Below the pieces are notes generated by a model. That model did not search any database and was not told where the DNA came from. It saw only the letters and a list, made by a program, of their open reading frames with translations. From an uncultured Akkermansia sp. (GTDB taxonomy: Bacteria > Verrucomicrobiota > Verrucomicrobiia > Verrucomicrobiales > Akkermansiaceae): 64,000 nt of DNA. Positions within the stretch are counted from its first letter, which is position 1, and every line of letters starts with the position of its first letter. A program made the translations under genes and the position numbers. The DNA lies in NCBI GenBank assembly GCA_944390825.1, contig CALXRG010000001.1:62001-126000 (forward strand), read 5' to 3'. Below are positions 44,193 through 52,487 of this stretch, one piece after another.

Positions 44193-44543
44193 TCACCCTC
44201 TGCGGTAGGAGCTTCTCCGCCGGGAGGCAATTCTCTTGCCCGATTTGGTTGCTTTCTTTCGAGTGGCAACTTTGCCGCGGGGCATCGACTTAGGCACCGG
44301 GGTGCTGGCAGTCTTGCGAGCCGCAAAAAAGGCCTTGCGCTGCTCTGCCAGGGAGAAATTGCTTCCCTGCTGCGAGACAAACGCTCCCCGGTAGTAGGGA
44401 TCCACCTGCGCCAGGCGCGTCACTGAATCCCGACTATCACGAACGGCAGGGCTGCCCGAATACGCGGACAGAACCCCCTGCTGACAACTGCTGAACAAGC
44501 AGGCAGCCACGATGGCTCCAATGATATAGCTTCCCCTCGTCAT
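44193..44543 (-). CDS. Small lipoprotein with strongly basic C-terminus
   Basis: 116 residues. Lipoprotein signal: MTRGSYIIGAIVAACLFSSC with the lipobox LFSSC at 16-20. The mature part has a short VDPYYRGAFVSQQGSNFSLAEQRKAFF segment and ends in a Lys/Arg-rich tail (KVATRKKATKSGKRIASRRR), which could bind peptidoglycan, LPS or nucleic acid. I do not recognise the family. It lies between another small lipoprotein gene, 9 bases upstream, and the polytopic membrane protein. Confidence 0.65.
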   Translation of the reverse strand: MTRGSYIIGAIVAACLFSSCQQGVLSAYSGSPAVRDSRDSVTRLAQVDPYYRGAFVSQQGSNFSLAEQRKAFFAARKTASTPVPKSMPRGKVATRKKATKSGKRIASRRRSSYRRG

Positions 44544-44552
44544 ATATCTCTA

Positions 44553-44693
44553 CTAAATGATTGCGTCCACCAACCGGATCGGGAGCATCAGAATCGTACC
44601 AAGCAGATTACCGATCGTCGAGCAAGAGGTCAGACAGCATAAACAAAGGATGCCTGTGGATACTCTCAGCGCTATTGACGTTACTCTGTGCAC
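44553..44693 (-). CDS. Very small lipoprotein (46 residues)
   Basis: Reading from a GTG at 44693 gives a positively charged start, a hydrophobic stretch and the lipobox CLTSC at 20-24, followed by only 22 residues, STIGNLLGTILMLPIRLVDA and two more. Short lipoproteins with a CSTIGNLL-type beginning occur in this lineage. The frame is open upstream but lacks protein character. A TATACG sits 5 bases before the GTG and may be the -10 box. It is close enough to the next gene for cotranscription. Confidence 0.5.
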   Translation of the reverse strand: MHRVTSIALRVSTGILCLCCLTSCSTIGNLLGTILMLPIRLVDAII

Positions 44694-44858
44694 GGTGCGT
44701 ATACTGACTAAAAACTCGTCACTGATAATTCTTTTCCCGCCTCTCTCTCCCGCCTCCGGGACGATTGTACCAAGTTGACCGACTGTTGACAATAAAAAAA
44801 GTAAAGAAAAGTCGATTTTATGGACTGTCAACAAAATAGAGGTATTACAGCGGGGGTA

Positions 44859-46148
44859 TTACCTGCGGCGGCGCCCGGGATCGACAGCTCCGGCCGGCGG
44901 GCGTTTTTTCCCATCGATCGGCACAGCCTGCCACACGCGACTGTCCCGGTCATAAGGAGGCTCGACCCGGACGACCCCGGCAGCCTCCCGGAAAGGGTAC
45001 CGGATACCGGCATAAAGAGACGATATATCCGGCTCGGCGAAGGTTGTACGGAAAAGCTGATAGAGAGGCGCACCGTCCGGAGTCTTTTGTTTTTCGGTCC
45101 TCTCCTCATCGATCAGCAGGCAAAAGCCGAAACCGAGACCGCCGATTTCGGACACCAGCACATCCATCCGATACCACTTACCCTCCTCCACCTCGAAAAA
45201 CTCACCCGGCACGAATCCACCCAGCATCTCATTCCATTTCTGGCAGCTGTCATATTTGATGAAGTCTGACTCCTCGCGAAAGTTGGAAGAATTGGCACCA
45301 CCCTCGAGGTTGTAGAGGCCGCACTGGAGGACATTGGCCCCATCGAAGCGCACAGCCATCACCGAATCAGCAATGCCCACAAAGCGGAACCGTCCGCTCA
45401 CCGGAGCCTTCACCCACGCAGAATACACCGCAATCCAGCGGCTGGACTGCAACTTCATGCGACCGGTCGGGTCATAGGCGTTGGTAGCCTCTTCATCCAG
45501 GCAAATCGGCATCAGGAAGCAGGAAGCATACAACTTCACAGGCGATTCAAAAAACTCATCAAAAAGCTCAGCCTTCCACCCCCCCGTGTAGAAGCGGCTC
45601 TCCAGATCGACGACCTGATTACTGCTTTCACTTCCCTGGTAACGGGACGGAGCACCCCTGCCTGTTTTTTTCAAATCCCAGAATCGCCCGCAAAACGCAC
45701 TGGCTTCGGCATCCTGGTTTCCCATACCGGCAGAGCCCTCTCCCATGCCCCGTCCAAATCCGCCGCCCACACCAACCGACTCCCCCAAATCGAACGAACC
45801 GCCGCTCTCCAGCGCAGCAGAACTGATTGCGCTTGCATCCAGCGTCGGCACCGAAGAAGCCGACGCCTCCACCGCCACCACAATCTCGACAGGCGGCACC
45901 GCGTCCAGCGCGTTGGCGGACAAATCGCGCCGGCGGGCCGACCCACCCGCCTCCTCCACATCACCGGTCACATATGCCACAAATGCAGCCGGAGCCTCAG
46001 CCGGCAGCAAAACACGGGTCAAATACAGCGCCAAAGCGACCGCTGCCAGCACAACCACGCTGACTGCCACAGCACTGTACCGGCTGCGATTGCGCATTGC
46101 ATGCAACTTCTCCTCTACCTGTTGAGATGTAATGATGCGTCTGGCCAT
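44859..46148 (-). CDS. Anchored periplasmic protein with PA14-like domain
   Basis: 429 residues. A short basic cytosolic start, one transmembrane helix (about 24-46), an Ala/Ser/Val-rich linker with a glycine patch (GVGGGFGRGMGEGSAG), then a beta-rich domain (about 190-420) with RFYTGGWKAELFDEFFESP, SRWIAVYSAWVKAPVSGRFRFVGIADSVMAVRFDG, which resembles the PA14 fold that binds carbohydrates. Its basic end is RRRR. Related proteins seem common in Verrucomicrobiota; no function is known to me. It lies 165 bases upstream of the small lipoprotein genes, same strand. Confidence 0.65.
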   Translation of the reverse strand: MARRIITSQQVEEKLHAMRNRSRYSAVAVSVVVLAAVALALYLTRVLLPAEAPAAFVAYVTGDVEEAGGSARRRDLSANALDAVPPVEIVVAVEASASSVPTLDASAISSAALESGGSFDLGESVGVGGGFGRGMGEGSAGMGNQDAEASAFCGRFWDLKKTGRGAPSRYQGSESSNQVVDLESRFYTGGWKAELFDEFFESPVKLYASCFLMPICLDEEATNAYDPTGRMKLQSSRWIAVYSAWVKAPVSGRFRFVGIADSVMAVRFDGANVLQCGLYNLEGGANSSNFREESDFIKYDSCQKWNEMLGGFVPGEFFEVEEGKWYRMDVLVSEIGGLGFGFCLLIDEERTEKQKTPDGAPLYQLFRTTFAEPDISSLYAGIRYPFREAAGVVRVEPPYDRDSRVWQAVPIDGKKRPPAGAVDPGRRRR

Positions 46149-46357
46149 ACGGGCAACGGGAAATATCCATCATTCGAACGCTCCAAGCATACAGAAAAAG
46201 TCCCCACCGTGTCAAGTTCAGATTCATCACACGCTCCGGCTTCTGCAGCCGGCCATCCCAGGCAGCCCGGCACGGCCACCACCTGCGTCACCACCCGCAC
46301 CGTCATCATAACCGCTCAGGGAGCAAGCCGCAAACAACCCGCGGCAGAAAACACACC

Positions 46358-46395
46358 ACTAGCCCCATACCGAATCACTAACCCCATACCGAACC
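46358..46395. repeat. 19-bp tandem duplication
   Basis: ACTAGCCCCATACCGAATC (46358-46376) and ACTAACCCCATACCGAACC (46377-46395) lie in the divergent gap before the Nudix gene; nothing else is seen in 46149-46404. Confidence 0.8.
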
Positions 46396-46404
46396 ACAGA
46401 ACAC

Positions 46405-46432
46405 TTGCCTTTGTCCACACAACAGGTACAAT
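46405..46432 (+). promoter_or_regulatory. Predicted leaderless promoter of the Nudix gene
   Basis: TTGCCT (46405-46410), 16-bp spacer, TACAAT (46427-46432), then 6 bases to the ATG. Confidence 0.7.
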
Positions 46433-46438
46433 AAGCAC

Positions 46439-47005
46439 ATGCCGCAGCTGCCAGAAACCGACATCCGCATTCCCCTCTGCCAACTCCTGCAGGAATACAT
46501 CACCCGGCACCCGGAACGCAGTCAAATAGCCCGCCGAATACAAAACTTCGTCCAGACCACCCCGGAGTGCTTCCAGCGCTCCCACCAAGCGGGACACATC
46601 ACCGGCTCAGCCTGGCTGCTCAACCCAACCGGAACCGCTGCTCTGCTGACACTGCACCGCAAACTCGGGAAATGGCTGCAACCCGGAGGCCATGCGGATG
46701 GCGACCCCAATCTTCTGCGGGTAGCACTCCGTGAAGCCCGGGAAGAAAGCGGCATCACCGGCATCCAAGCCCTCAACCCAACCATTTTCGACGTCGATAT
46801 CCACCACATTCCGGAGCATCCCCGATCCGGCGAACCCGAGCACCTCCACTACGACATCCGCTTCCTCCTGCAAGCCCCGCACGAGCATTTCCTCTGCTCC
46901 GCAGAATCCGAAGCACTCGCCTGGTGGACACCGCAGCAGATAGACGCCCGGTGCGAACTGCTGGATGAAGCCGTCCTGCGGTTACGCCGGCAAACATGGA
47001 AATAA
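46439..47005 (+). CDS. Nudix hydrolase
   Basis: 188 residues. Nudix box GGHADGDPNLLRVALREAREESGI: the metal-binding RE-x2-EE-x-G core is intact, while the first Glu of the classical box is Pro. This GGHxDGD version occurs in a known subgroup of Nudix proteins. It hydrolyses a nucleoside diphosphate linked to an unknown group. Its own promoter, single gene; purE follows after 125 bases with a separate promoter. Confidence 0.85.
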   Translation: MPQLPETDIRIPLCQLLQEYITRHPERSQIARRIQNFVQTTPECFQRSHQAGHITGSAWLLNPTGTAALLTLHRKLGKWLQPGGHADGDPNLLRVALREAREESGITGIQALNPTIFDVDIHHIPEHPRSGEPEHLHYDIRFLLQAPHEHFLCSAESEALAWWTPQQIDARCELLDEAVLRLRRQTWK

Positions 47006-47090
47006 GCGCAGCCGGCCTCTCCCGCCCATTCACCGCAAAACAACCCGGTCTGCATAACAATGCGACCAATCCACAGCCCATGCTTTTTGC

Positions 47091-47120
47091 TTGCCTGTAC
47101 CAAGGGGCACATGATATGAT
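47091..47120 (+). promoter_or_regulatory. Predicted leaderless promoter of the purE-pyr operon
   Basis: TTGCCT (47091-47096), 18-bp spacer, TATGAT (47115-47120), then 10 bases to the ATG at 47131. Confidence 0.65.
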
Positions 47121-47130
47121 GAAGCGCAGC

Positions 47131-47538
47131 ATGAAAGTCATCACTATCTACGGCAGCAAAAGTGACCTGCCCTTCATGGAGCCGGCACGCGTCTATTTTC
47201 AGGAAAACAACATCGAGCACGAAGAAGTCGTCTATTCCGCCCACAGGGATCTTCCCGCGCTCATCGCGTACCTGCAAAAGCTCGAACAGGAACAAACCAA
47301 AGCCGTCCTGCTCTGCGTAGCCGGCCTCTCCGCAGCGCTTCCCGGCGTGGTCGTCATGAACACGGAGCTACCCGTCATCGGCGTCCCGGTGCCCTGCGGC
47401 CCGCTCAACGGCGTCGACGCCCTGCTGGCCATCTCCCAGCTGCCCGGCGGCGTTCCCGCCACGACCGTCGGCCTGCACAAAAAAACCCCGCTCAACGCGG
47501 CCATGGCCGCCCACCGCATCATCAGGCTTGCACAATAA
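47131..47538 (+). CDS. purE: PurE-type 5-(carboxyamino)imidazole ribonucleotide mutase or AIR carboxylase
   Basis: 135 residues. Purine step from AIR toward CAIR. GSKSDLPFM near the N-terminus and the catalytic His in YSAHRDLPALIAYL are present. The next block, AGLSAALPGVV, has lost the His of the usual class I AAHLPG motif and resembles the SNALSG version of class II PurE, which carboxylates AIR directly with CO2 and needs no PurK. The class is therefore uncertain. An upstream in-frame ATG (within the -10 box region) is rejected. pyrR follows after 27 bases. Confidence 0.85.
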   Translation: MKVITIYGSKSDLPFMEPARVYFQENNIEHEEVVYSAHRDLPALIAYLQKLEQEQTKAVLLCVAGLSAALPGVVVMNTELPVIGVPVPCGPLNGVDALLAISQLPGGVPATTVGLHKKTPLNAAMAAHRIIRLAQ

Positions 47539-47565
47539 TCCCCGGTTCAAGACCTCCATCATTCT

Positions 47566-48084
47566 ATGCCCACGATAGAACAGCCCGCCATGAATCAGGC
47601 GCTGGATGCCTGGGCAGAGCAACTCATCGGCTACGCCGCCCAGCTGCCCCCCGGCAAACTGGCACTCGTCGGACTGATCCGACGCGGCGACATCCTGGCT
47701 CGCCGGCTGAGCGAAAAGCTGCGCGCAGCCGGTTGCCCGGCACTGTGCGGCGCCTTGGATATCTCGCTCTACCGCGACGACTGGAGCATGAAAAGCAGCA
47801 AACCTGCCCTGCACTCCTCCTACCTGCCGTTCAGTACGGATGACATGTACCTGGTCATCATCGACGATGTCATCAACACCGGTCGCACCATCCGCGCCGC
47901 CCTCAACGCCCTCTTCGAGTACGGCAGACCCGCTGGCGTGCGCTTGGAATGCCTGGTTGACCGCGGCGGGCGCCAGCTCCCCATCCACCCGGACTACACC
48001 GCCTTCACCCTCGATTCCCCCGATGTGGAGGACGTCGTTGTCCACCTGAGCGAAGAAGACGGTACCGATTCCATAAGCTACTGA
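47566..48084 (+). CDS. pyrR: PyrR uracil phosphoribosyltransferase/pyrimidine regulator
   Basis: 172 residues. Type I phosphoribosyltransferase with the PRPP loop LVIIDDVINTGRTIRAAL and the early GLIRRGDILARRL block, as in PyrR. In many bacteria PyrR binds pyr mRNA and controls attenuation; elsewhere it acts mainly as an enzyme. No pyr attenuator is evident in the 27 bases upstream. A second ATG at 47590 is possible. Directly upstream of pyrB, the pyrR-pyrB-pyrC' order known from pseudomonads. Confidence 0.9.
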   Translation: MPTIEQPAMNQALDAWAEQLIGYAAQLPPGKLALVGLIRRGDILARRLSEKLRAAGCPALCGALDISLYRDDWSMKSSKPALHSSYLPFSTDDMYLVIIDDVINTGRTIRAALNALFEYGRPAGVRLECLVDRGGRQLPIHPDYTAFTLDSPDVEDVVVHLSEEDGTDSISY

Positions 48085-48159
48085 CTTCAACCACCCGACA
48101 CCAAGTTACTGACCAAAAGCCACTGACGCAACAAGCGACTGATCCTCAGCCTCACCCAC

Positions 48160-49089
48160 ATGAACCCGAGAAAAGATTTACTCACCATCAGCTCCCTGAG
48201 CGACGAGGATATCCATACGATTCTCGACAGCGCCTCTGCCATGAAGGACATCTTCACCAAAAGCGTGAAGAAGGTACCTGCGCTCAAGGGCAAGTCAGTG
48301 CTGACCCTGTTCTACGAGCCAAGCACACGCACCCGCTCATCGTTTGAAGTAGCGGCGCACCGCCTCTCGGCGGACGTCACCACCTTCACCGTCTCCACTT
48401 CCTCCGTCGTCAAAGGAGAAAGCGTGCACGACACCATCGACACGCTCATGAGCATGAAGATGGACTACATCATCGTGCGCCATAAAAACAGCGGCATTCC
48501 CGCCGTCATCGCCCGCCACTGCAAAGCTGCCGTCATCAACGCCGGTGACGGTGCGCATGCTCACCCGAGCCAAGCCTTTCTTGATGCCTTCACCATCCGC
48601 GAAAAATACGGCACAGTCGCGGGCAAACGCGTCGTGATCATTGGCGACATCCTGCACAGCCGTGTGGCGCGCTCTACCAGCGTGATTCTGCAACGGCTCG
48701 GTGCGAAGGTCGCCTACATGGGCCCCGGCCCCCTCGTCCCGCCGGAAAAGCACACAGGCATCCCCAGATTTACGAACTGGGAAAGCGTCTTTGAGTGGAA
48801 GCCGGACGTCATCTACCTGCTGCGCGTGCAAAACGAACGGATCGACACGCCATTCTTCCCCGCTCAAGACTACCACCAAGCCTTCGGCGTCACCGGGGAG
48901 CGCCTGCGCCGCATCGATGACTTGGATCTTGCCATCATGCACCCGGGCCCGGTCAACCGCGGCGTCGAGCTCTGCGACGACGCCTTAGAATACCGTAACA
49001 GTCTCATTTGCAACCAGGTAGAAAACGGCATCGCCGCCCGCATGAGTATTCTCTATCACCTCACACCCCAAACCCCGGTCCATGAATAA
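48160..49089 (+). CDS. pyrB: Aspartate carbamoyltransferase catalytic chain
   Basis: 309 residues. Carbamoyl phosphate loop S55-T56-R57-T58-R59 in YEPSTRTRSSFE, HPSQAFLDAFTI and the C-terminal HPGPVNRGVEL for aspartate binding. First committed step of pyrimidine synthesis. No pyrI regulatory subunit gene is present. Overlaps the pyrC-like gene by 8 bases. Confidence 0.96.
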   Translation: MNPRKDLLTISSLSDEDIHTILDSASAMKDIFTKSVKKVPALKGKSVLTLFYEPSTRTRSSFEVAAHRLSADVTTFTVSTSSVVKGESVHDTIDTLMSMKMDYIIVRHKNSGIPAVIARHCKAAVINAGDGAHAHPSQAFLDAFTIREKYGTVAGKRVVIIGDILHSRVARSTSVILQRLGAKVAYMGPGPLVPPEKHTGIPRFTNWESVFEWKPDVIYLLRVQNERIDTPFFPAQDYHQAFGVTGERLRRIDDLDLAIMHPGPVNRGVELCDDALEYRNSLICNQVENGIAARMSILYHLTPQTPVHE

Positions 49090-50332
49090 CCTCTATATCA
49101 CCAATGCAACCGATCCCGCCGGCCGGCAAGTGGATTGCCGCATGGGCCGCAGCACAGGAGACGTCACCTTCGCCCCCGCCGGCAGCATCAGCGCCCCCGC
49201 CGGCGCCCGCATCATCGACGGCACAGGCAAACTCCTTCTCCCGGCATTCTTCGACCTGCACGCTCACATTGAGCAACCCGGGCGCAGCAAACGCGAAAGC
49301 GTCACCCGTGCCGGCCAGGCAGCCCTTAACGGAGGTGTCTGGGGCATGCTGGTCATGCCCTCGCCCGGATTCATGTTCGACAACTATGCAACGCTGGACA
49401 GCTTCCGCGACGCCGTATCCCAACGGGCCCTGGCAGAAATGTACGCAGCGGGCTGCATCTCTGTCGGCATGAACGGCGAACAGCAGGCACCGTACAACAC
49501 GATGGCCGCCCGCGGCGTCAGCGTTCTTACCGATGCCGGAGCCATGCCCTCGAGTACGCTCATGCTGTACCGGGCCATGAAATACGTGGCGGAACTCGGC
49601 CTCACACTTGCGGTCCGCGGTGATGTGCCGGAGCTCACGCGCAACACCTGTATGCACCCGGGCACCACTTCCTACATGCTAGGCCTGCATGGCACCCCTC
49701 CCTGCGCGGAGGAGATCGGCATTGAGACTGTGCTTCGTCTGGCACGCGACGCCGGAGCCAAGGTTCACATCCAAACGGTGAGCACAGCAGAAAGCGTTCG
49801 CATCATCCGCCGGGCCAAAGCTGCCGGCCAGGCCGTGACGGCCGAGGTCGCGCTGCATCACCTGCTCTATACCCACGAATGCCTGGGCGACTACGACACC
49901 AACTTCAAAACCCTGCCCCCGCTTCGCGAAGAGCAGGACTGTGCCGCCCTGATAGAAGGCATCAAAGATGGTACGATTGACTGCATCGTCTCAGATCACA
50001 CGCCATGCACACCCTTCTCCAAGAAGCAGGACTTCATCAGTGCGCCTGCGGGTATGGTGGCGCTGGACACCTTCCTGCCGGCCATCTACACCTACCTGGT
50101 CAAGCCGGGCAAGCTGACGTGGCCGGAAGTTGTCAGGGCATGCAGCGAGAACCCATGCCGCATTGCTGACCCCCGGGAGCCGGAGTACGACGCCCCCATG
50201 CAGGCCCCGCTCATGCTCTTTGACCCGAGGGAGACCTATACCGTCTCGGAAGAACACCTCAGCTGCGGCACACTCAACACACCGCTGCTGGGCACAGAAC
50301 TTTGCGGCCGCGTGACCCTTCCTCTCCAATAA
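49082..50332 (+). CDS. Dihydroorotase homologue lacking catalytic residues (PyrC')
   Basis: 416 residues, full-length class I dihydroorotase fold. The first metal motif is kept as D58-L-H60-A-H62, as are D151 and D305 (SDHTPC). The usual Arg after it (HxHxR-x-PG) is Glu64, the substrate Asn is Ser94 (VMPSPG), the ligand His of the HaED block is Arg179 (AVRGDVPEL), and the ligand His of HVST is Thr232 (QTVSTAES). An active site with two missing histidines and no carboxylate-binding Arg is unlikely to hydrolyse dihydroorotate. In pseudomonads an inactive PyrC' encoded overlapping pyrB holds the ATCase together; the same role is inferred here. A true dihydroorotase should be elsewhere. Confidence 0.85.
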   Translation: MNNLYITNATDPAGRQVDCRMGRSTGDVTFAPAGSISAPAGARIIDGTGKLLLPAFFDLHAHIEQPGRSKRESVTRAGQAALNGGVWGMLVMPSPGFMFDNYATLDSFRDAVSQRALAEMYAAGCISVGMNGEQQAPYNTMAARGVSVLTDAGAMPSSTLMLYRAMKYVAELGLTLAVRGDVPELTRNTCMHPGTTSYMLGLHGTPPCAEEIGIETVLRLARDAGAKVHIQTVSTAESVRIIRRAKAAGQAVTAEVALHHLLYTHECLGDYDTNFKTLPPLREEQDCAALIEGIKDGTIDCIVSDHTPCTPFSKKQDFISAPAGMVALDTFLPAIYTYLVKPGKLTWPEVVRACSENPCRIADPREPEYDAPMQAPLMLFDPRETYTVSEEHLSCGTLNTPLLGTELCGRVTLPLQ

Positions 50333-50335
50333 GCC

Positions 50336-51280
50336 ATGATCATATACATCGTCAGCGACGGCAAACCCGGTCATCTCGCCCAGACCCGGGGACTCGCCAA
50401 AGCCCTGGTCGCGAAAGCAGCCCGGCTGCAACCCGACCGCGAGCACACCTTCCACGAAGTCAGCATTGTCGGGAAGGCCTGGCTTGCCAAGCTCTTCTAC
50501 ACGGGGAGCGATCTCGCGCTTCCCAAGCCGGATTTGGTTCTCTGCGCCGGACACGCCACCCACCTGGCAGCGCTCAGTCTGGCCCGGCACATGCACTGCC
50601 CGTGCATGGTATGCATGAAACCCAGCCTGCCGCTCGGGATGTTCGATCTCTGCATCATGCCCCGGCACGATCTTGCCGAAGGAGCCCGCCCGGCCGACAA
50701 CGTATTCACCACCAACGGCGCTATCAACTGCATCAGCCCCCATCCCGAACTGGAGAAAAAAGAAAAGCTCATCCTCATCGGTGGCCCCAGCAAAGAATAT
50801 GACTGGGATGCAGAAACCGTACTCACCCAACTGGCGAACATCACGCGCCACAGTTCCAGCCCGATGGTGCTGACCACCTCACGCCGCACGCCCAAAGACT
50901 TCGTGCAGGATGTCCTTTCCACCTGTCCGAGCATTCGCGTCGAACCCGTCGAGACCACCGGCCCCACCTGGGTAGCCGATCATCTTGCCGTTGCTCGTGA
51001 AGTCTGGGTGACCCAGGACAGCGTCTCCATGGTATACGAAGCCCTTTCCAGCGGAGCTCCCGTCGGCATCATCGAAATGACTCCCAAAGGCGGGCGCGAT
51101 CCCCGCAGGAAAATCTCACGCGTCGCCCGCGGGCTCAACATGCTCATCAGCGACATGAGCGTACGCACCTTCACGGAGTGGGCCCGCACGCACGAGCTGC
51201 CTGTTCCCGACATCGTCCTCAACGAAGCAGGCCGGACGGCCGACTATATTCTGGAGCGCTTCCCCAAGCTGCTGTCCTGA
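50336..51280 (+). CDS. ELM1/GtrOC1-family putative glycosyltransferase
   Basis: 314 residues. N-terminal SDGKPGHLAQTRGLAKAL and the later DSVSMVYEALSSGAPVGI, typical of the ELM1-like (formerly DUF1022) family with a GT-B-like fold, related by name to the plant mitochondrial ELM1 protein. In bacteria these genes often lie in lipopolysaccharide clusters. It follows pyrC' by 3 bases and is probably cotranscribed. Acceptor and donor unknown. Confidence 0.8.
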   Translation: MIIYIVSDGKPGHLAQTRGLAKALVAKAARLQPDREHTFHEVSIVGKAWLAKLFYTGSDLALPKPDLVLCAGHATHLAALSLARHMHCPCMVCMKPSLPLGMFDLCIMPRHDLAEGARPADNVFTTNGAINCISPHPELEKKEKLILIGGPSKEYDWDAETVLTQLANITRHSSSPMVLTTSRRTPKDFVQDVLSTCPSIRVEPVETTGPTWVADHLAVAREVWVTQDSVSMVYEALSSGAPVGIIEMTPKGGRDPRRKISRVARGLNMLISDMSVRTFTEWARTHELPVPDIVLNEAGRTADYILERFPKLLS

Positions 51281-51374
51281 CCCACCCTCACTGCTGACTC
51301 ATCTTCCCGCCACACTCCTTCCTCACTCCTTCCTCTCTCTTCTTTCCCCGCACAACCTTTTCCCATCCGCAGCC

Positions 51375-52487
51375 ATGAAAATCATGCATTTACTGCCCTC
51401 ACTGAGCTCCGGCGGAGTCGAGCAAGTTGTACTCGAGCTCTGCCAAGGTCTCTGTGCGCACGGCGATGAATGCATCGTCGTCTCCGAAGGCGGCAGCATG
51501 GTACCAAGCATTGAGGCAGCCGGAGCACGCCACATCACCCGCCCCATCGGCCGCAAACGCCTGCGCACCTTCCTCCAGATCCGCAAGCTGGTGCGCCTTC
51601 TGCGCGAAGAACAACCCGACATCCTGCATCTGCACTCCCGGGTGCCGGCGTGGGTGGGCTATCTGGCCTGGAAGAAAATGAGACAAGAGAAACGCCCAGC
51701 TCTTGTCACAACCTTCCACGGCTTCCACTCCGTCAACTTCTACTCAGCCATCATGGCCAAGGGCCAGCGGGTCATCGCCGTCTCGAACTGCATGCGCGAG
51801 CACATCCTGACCCGCTACCCGGACACCCCCGCGGAAAACATCGTCGTCATTCCGAACTCCGTCGACACCACCCGCAACTACCCGGAATACCGCCCAAGCC
51901 CGGAATGGTACGATACCTGGCACCGGGACTATCCCGAACTGCTGGGCAAATACACGCTCTGCCTGCCCGGTCGCATCACCCGCATCAAAGGTGCGCAACA
52001 CCTCGTCCCCATTCTAACAGGACTCCGGCAGCGTGGCATTCCGGCTCACGCCGTCATCGTCGGTGAAACCAAACGCGGCAAAGAGGCCTTCCGCGATGAA
52101 CTTATCGCGTCCTTTGCCCGAGCCGGCCTCAGCGGAGCCGTCACCTGGACCGGCCACCGTCTCGATTTGCGCGACATCCTCTGCGCCTGCGACGTCACCC
52201 TTTCCCTTACCCTTCAGCCGGAGTCCTTCGGCAAAACAACACTCGACGCCCTTGCGCTCGGACGCCCTGTCGCTGGCTACGAACACGGCGGAGTTGGCGA
52301 GCAGCTGAACGTCTTCCTGCCGGAAGGCAAAGTCGCCACAGCCGATACCGGAGCCATGGTAGAAAAACTGGCCGCCTGGTACAAGCACGCTCCCACCCCC
52401 AAACTTCCCGTCCCCTCCCCCTACCGCCGGCAAGACATGATCGAAGCCCATCTGGCGGTATACCGCTCACTCTGCCCGGAGCCATGA
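51375..52487 (+). CDS. Glycosyltransferase family 4
   Basis: 370 residues, GT-B fold. HLLPSLSSGGVEQVVLEL is the N-terminal GT4 loop, VIAVSNCMREHIL and VIPNSVDTTR are the linker blocks, and the C-terminal donor site reads ESFGKTTLDALALGRPVAGY, close to the E-x7-E motif. Retaining sugar transfer, probably to lipopolysaccharide core or another envelope glycan. Overlaps the next GT by 4 bases. Confidence 0.88.
   Translation: MKIMHLLPSLSSGGVEQVVLELCQGLCAHGDECIVVSEGGSMVPSIEAAGARHITRPIGRKRLRTFLQIRKLVRLLREEQPDILHLHSRVPAWVGYLAWKKMRQEKRPALVTTFHGFHSVNFYSAIMAKGQRVIAVSNCMREHILTRYPDTPAENIVVIPNSVDTTRNYPEYRPSPEWYDTWHRDYPELLGKYTLCLPGRITRIKGAQHLVPILTGLRQRGIPAHAVIVGETKRGKEAFRDELIASFARAGLSGAVTWTGHRLDLRDILCACDVTLSLTLQPESFGKTTLDALALGRPVAGYEHGGVGEQLNVFLPEGKVATADTGAMVEKLAAWYKHAPTPKLPVPSPYRRQDMIEAHLAVYRSLCPEP

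Noticed and set aside
46520-46760. Nudix protein called inactive because the first Glu of the box is Pro
   Set aside because: The metal-binding REAREES core is intact and the GGHxDGD form is a known functional variant.
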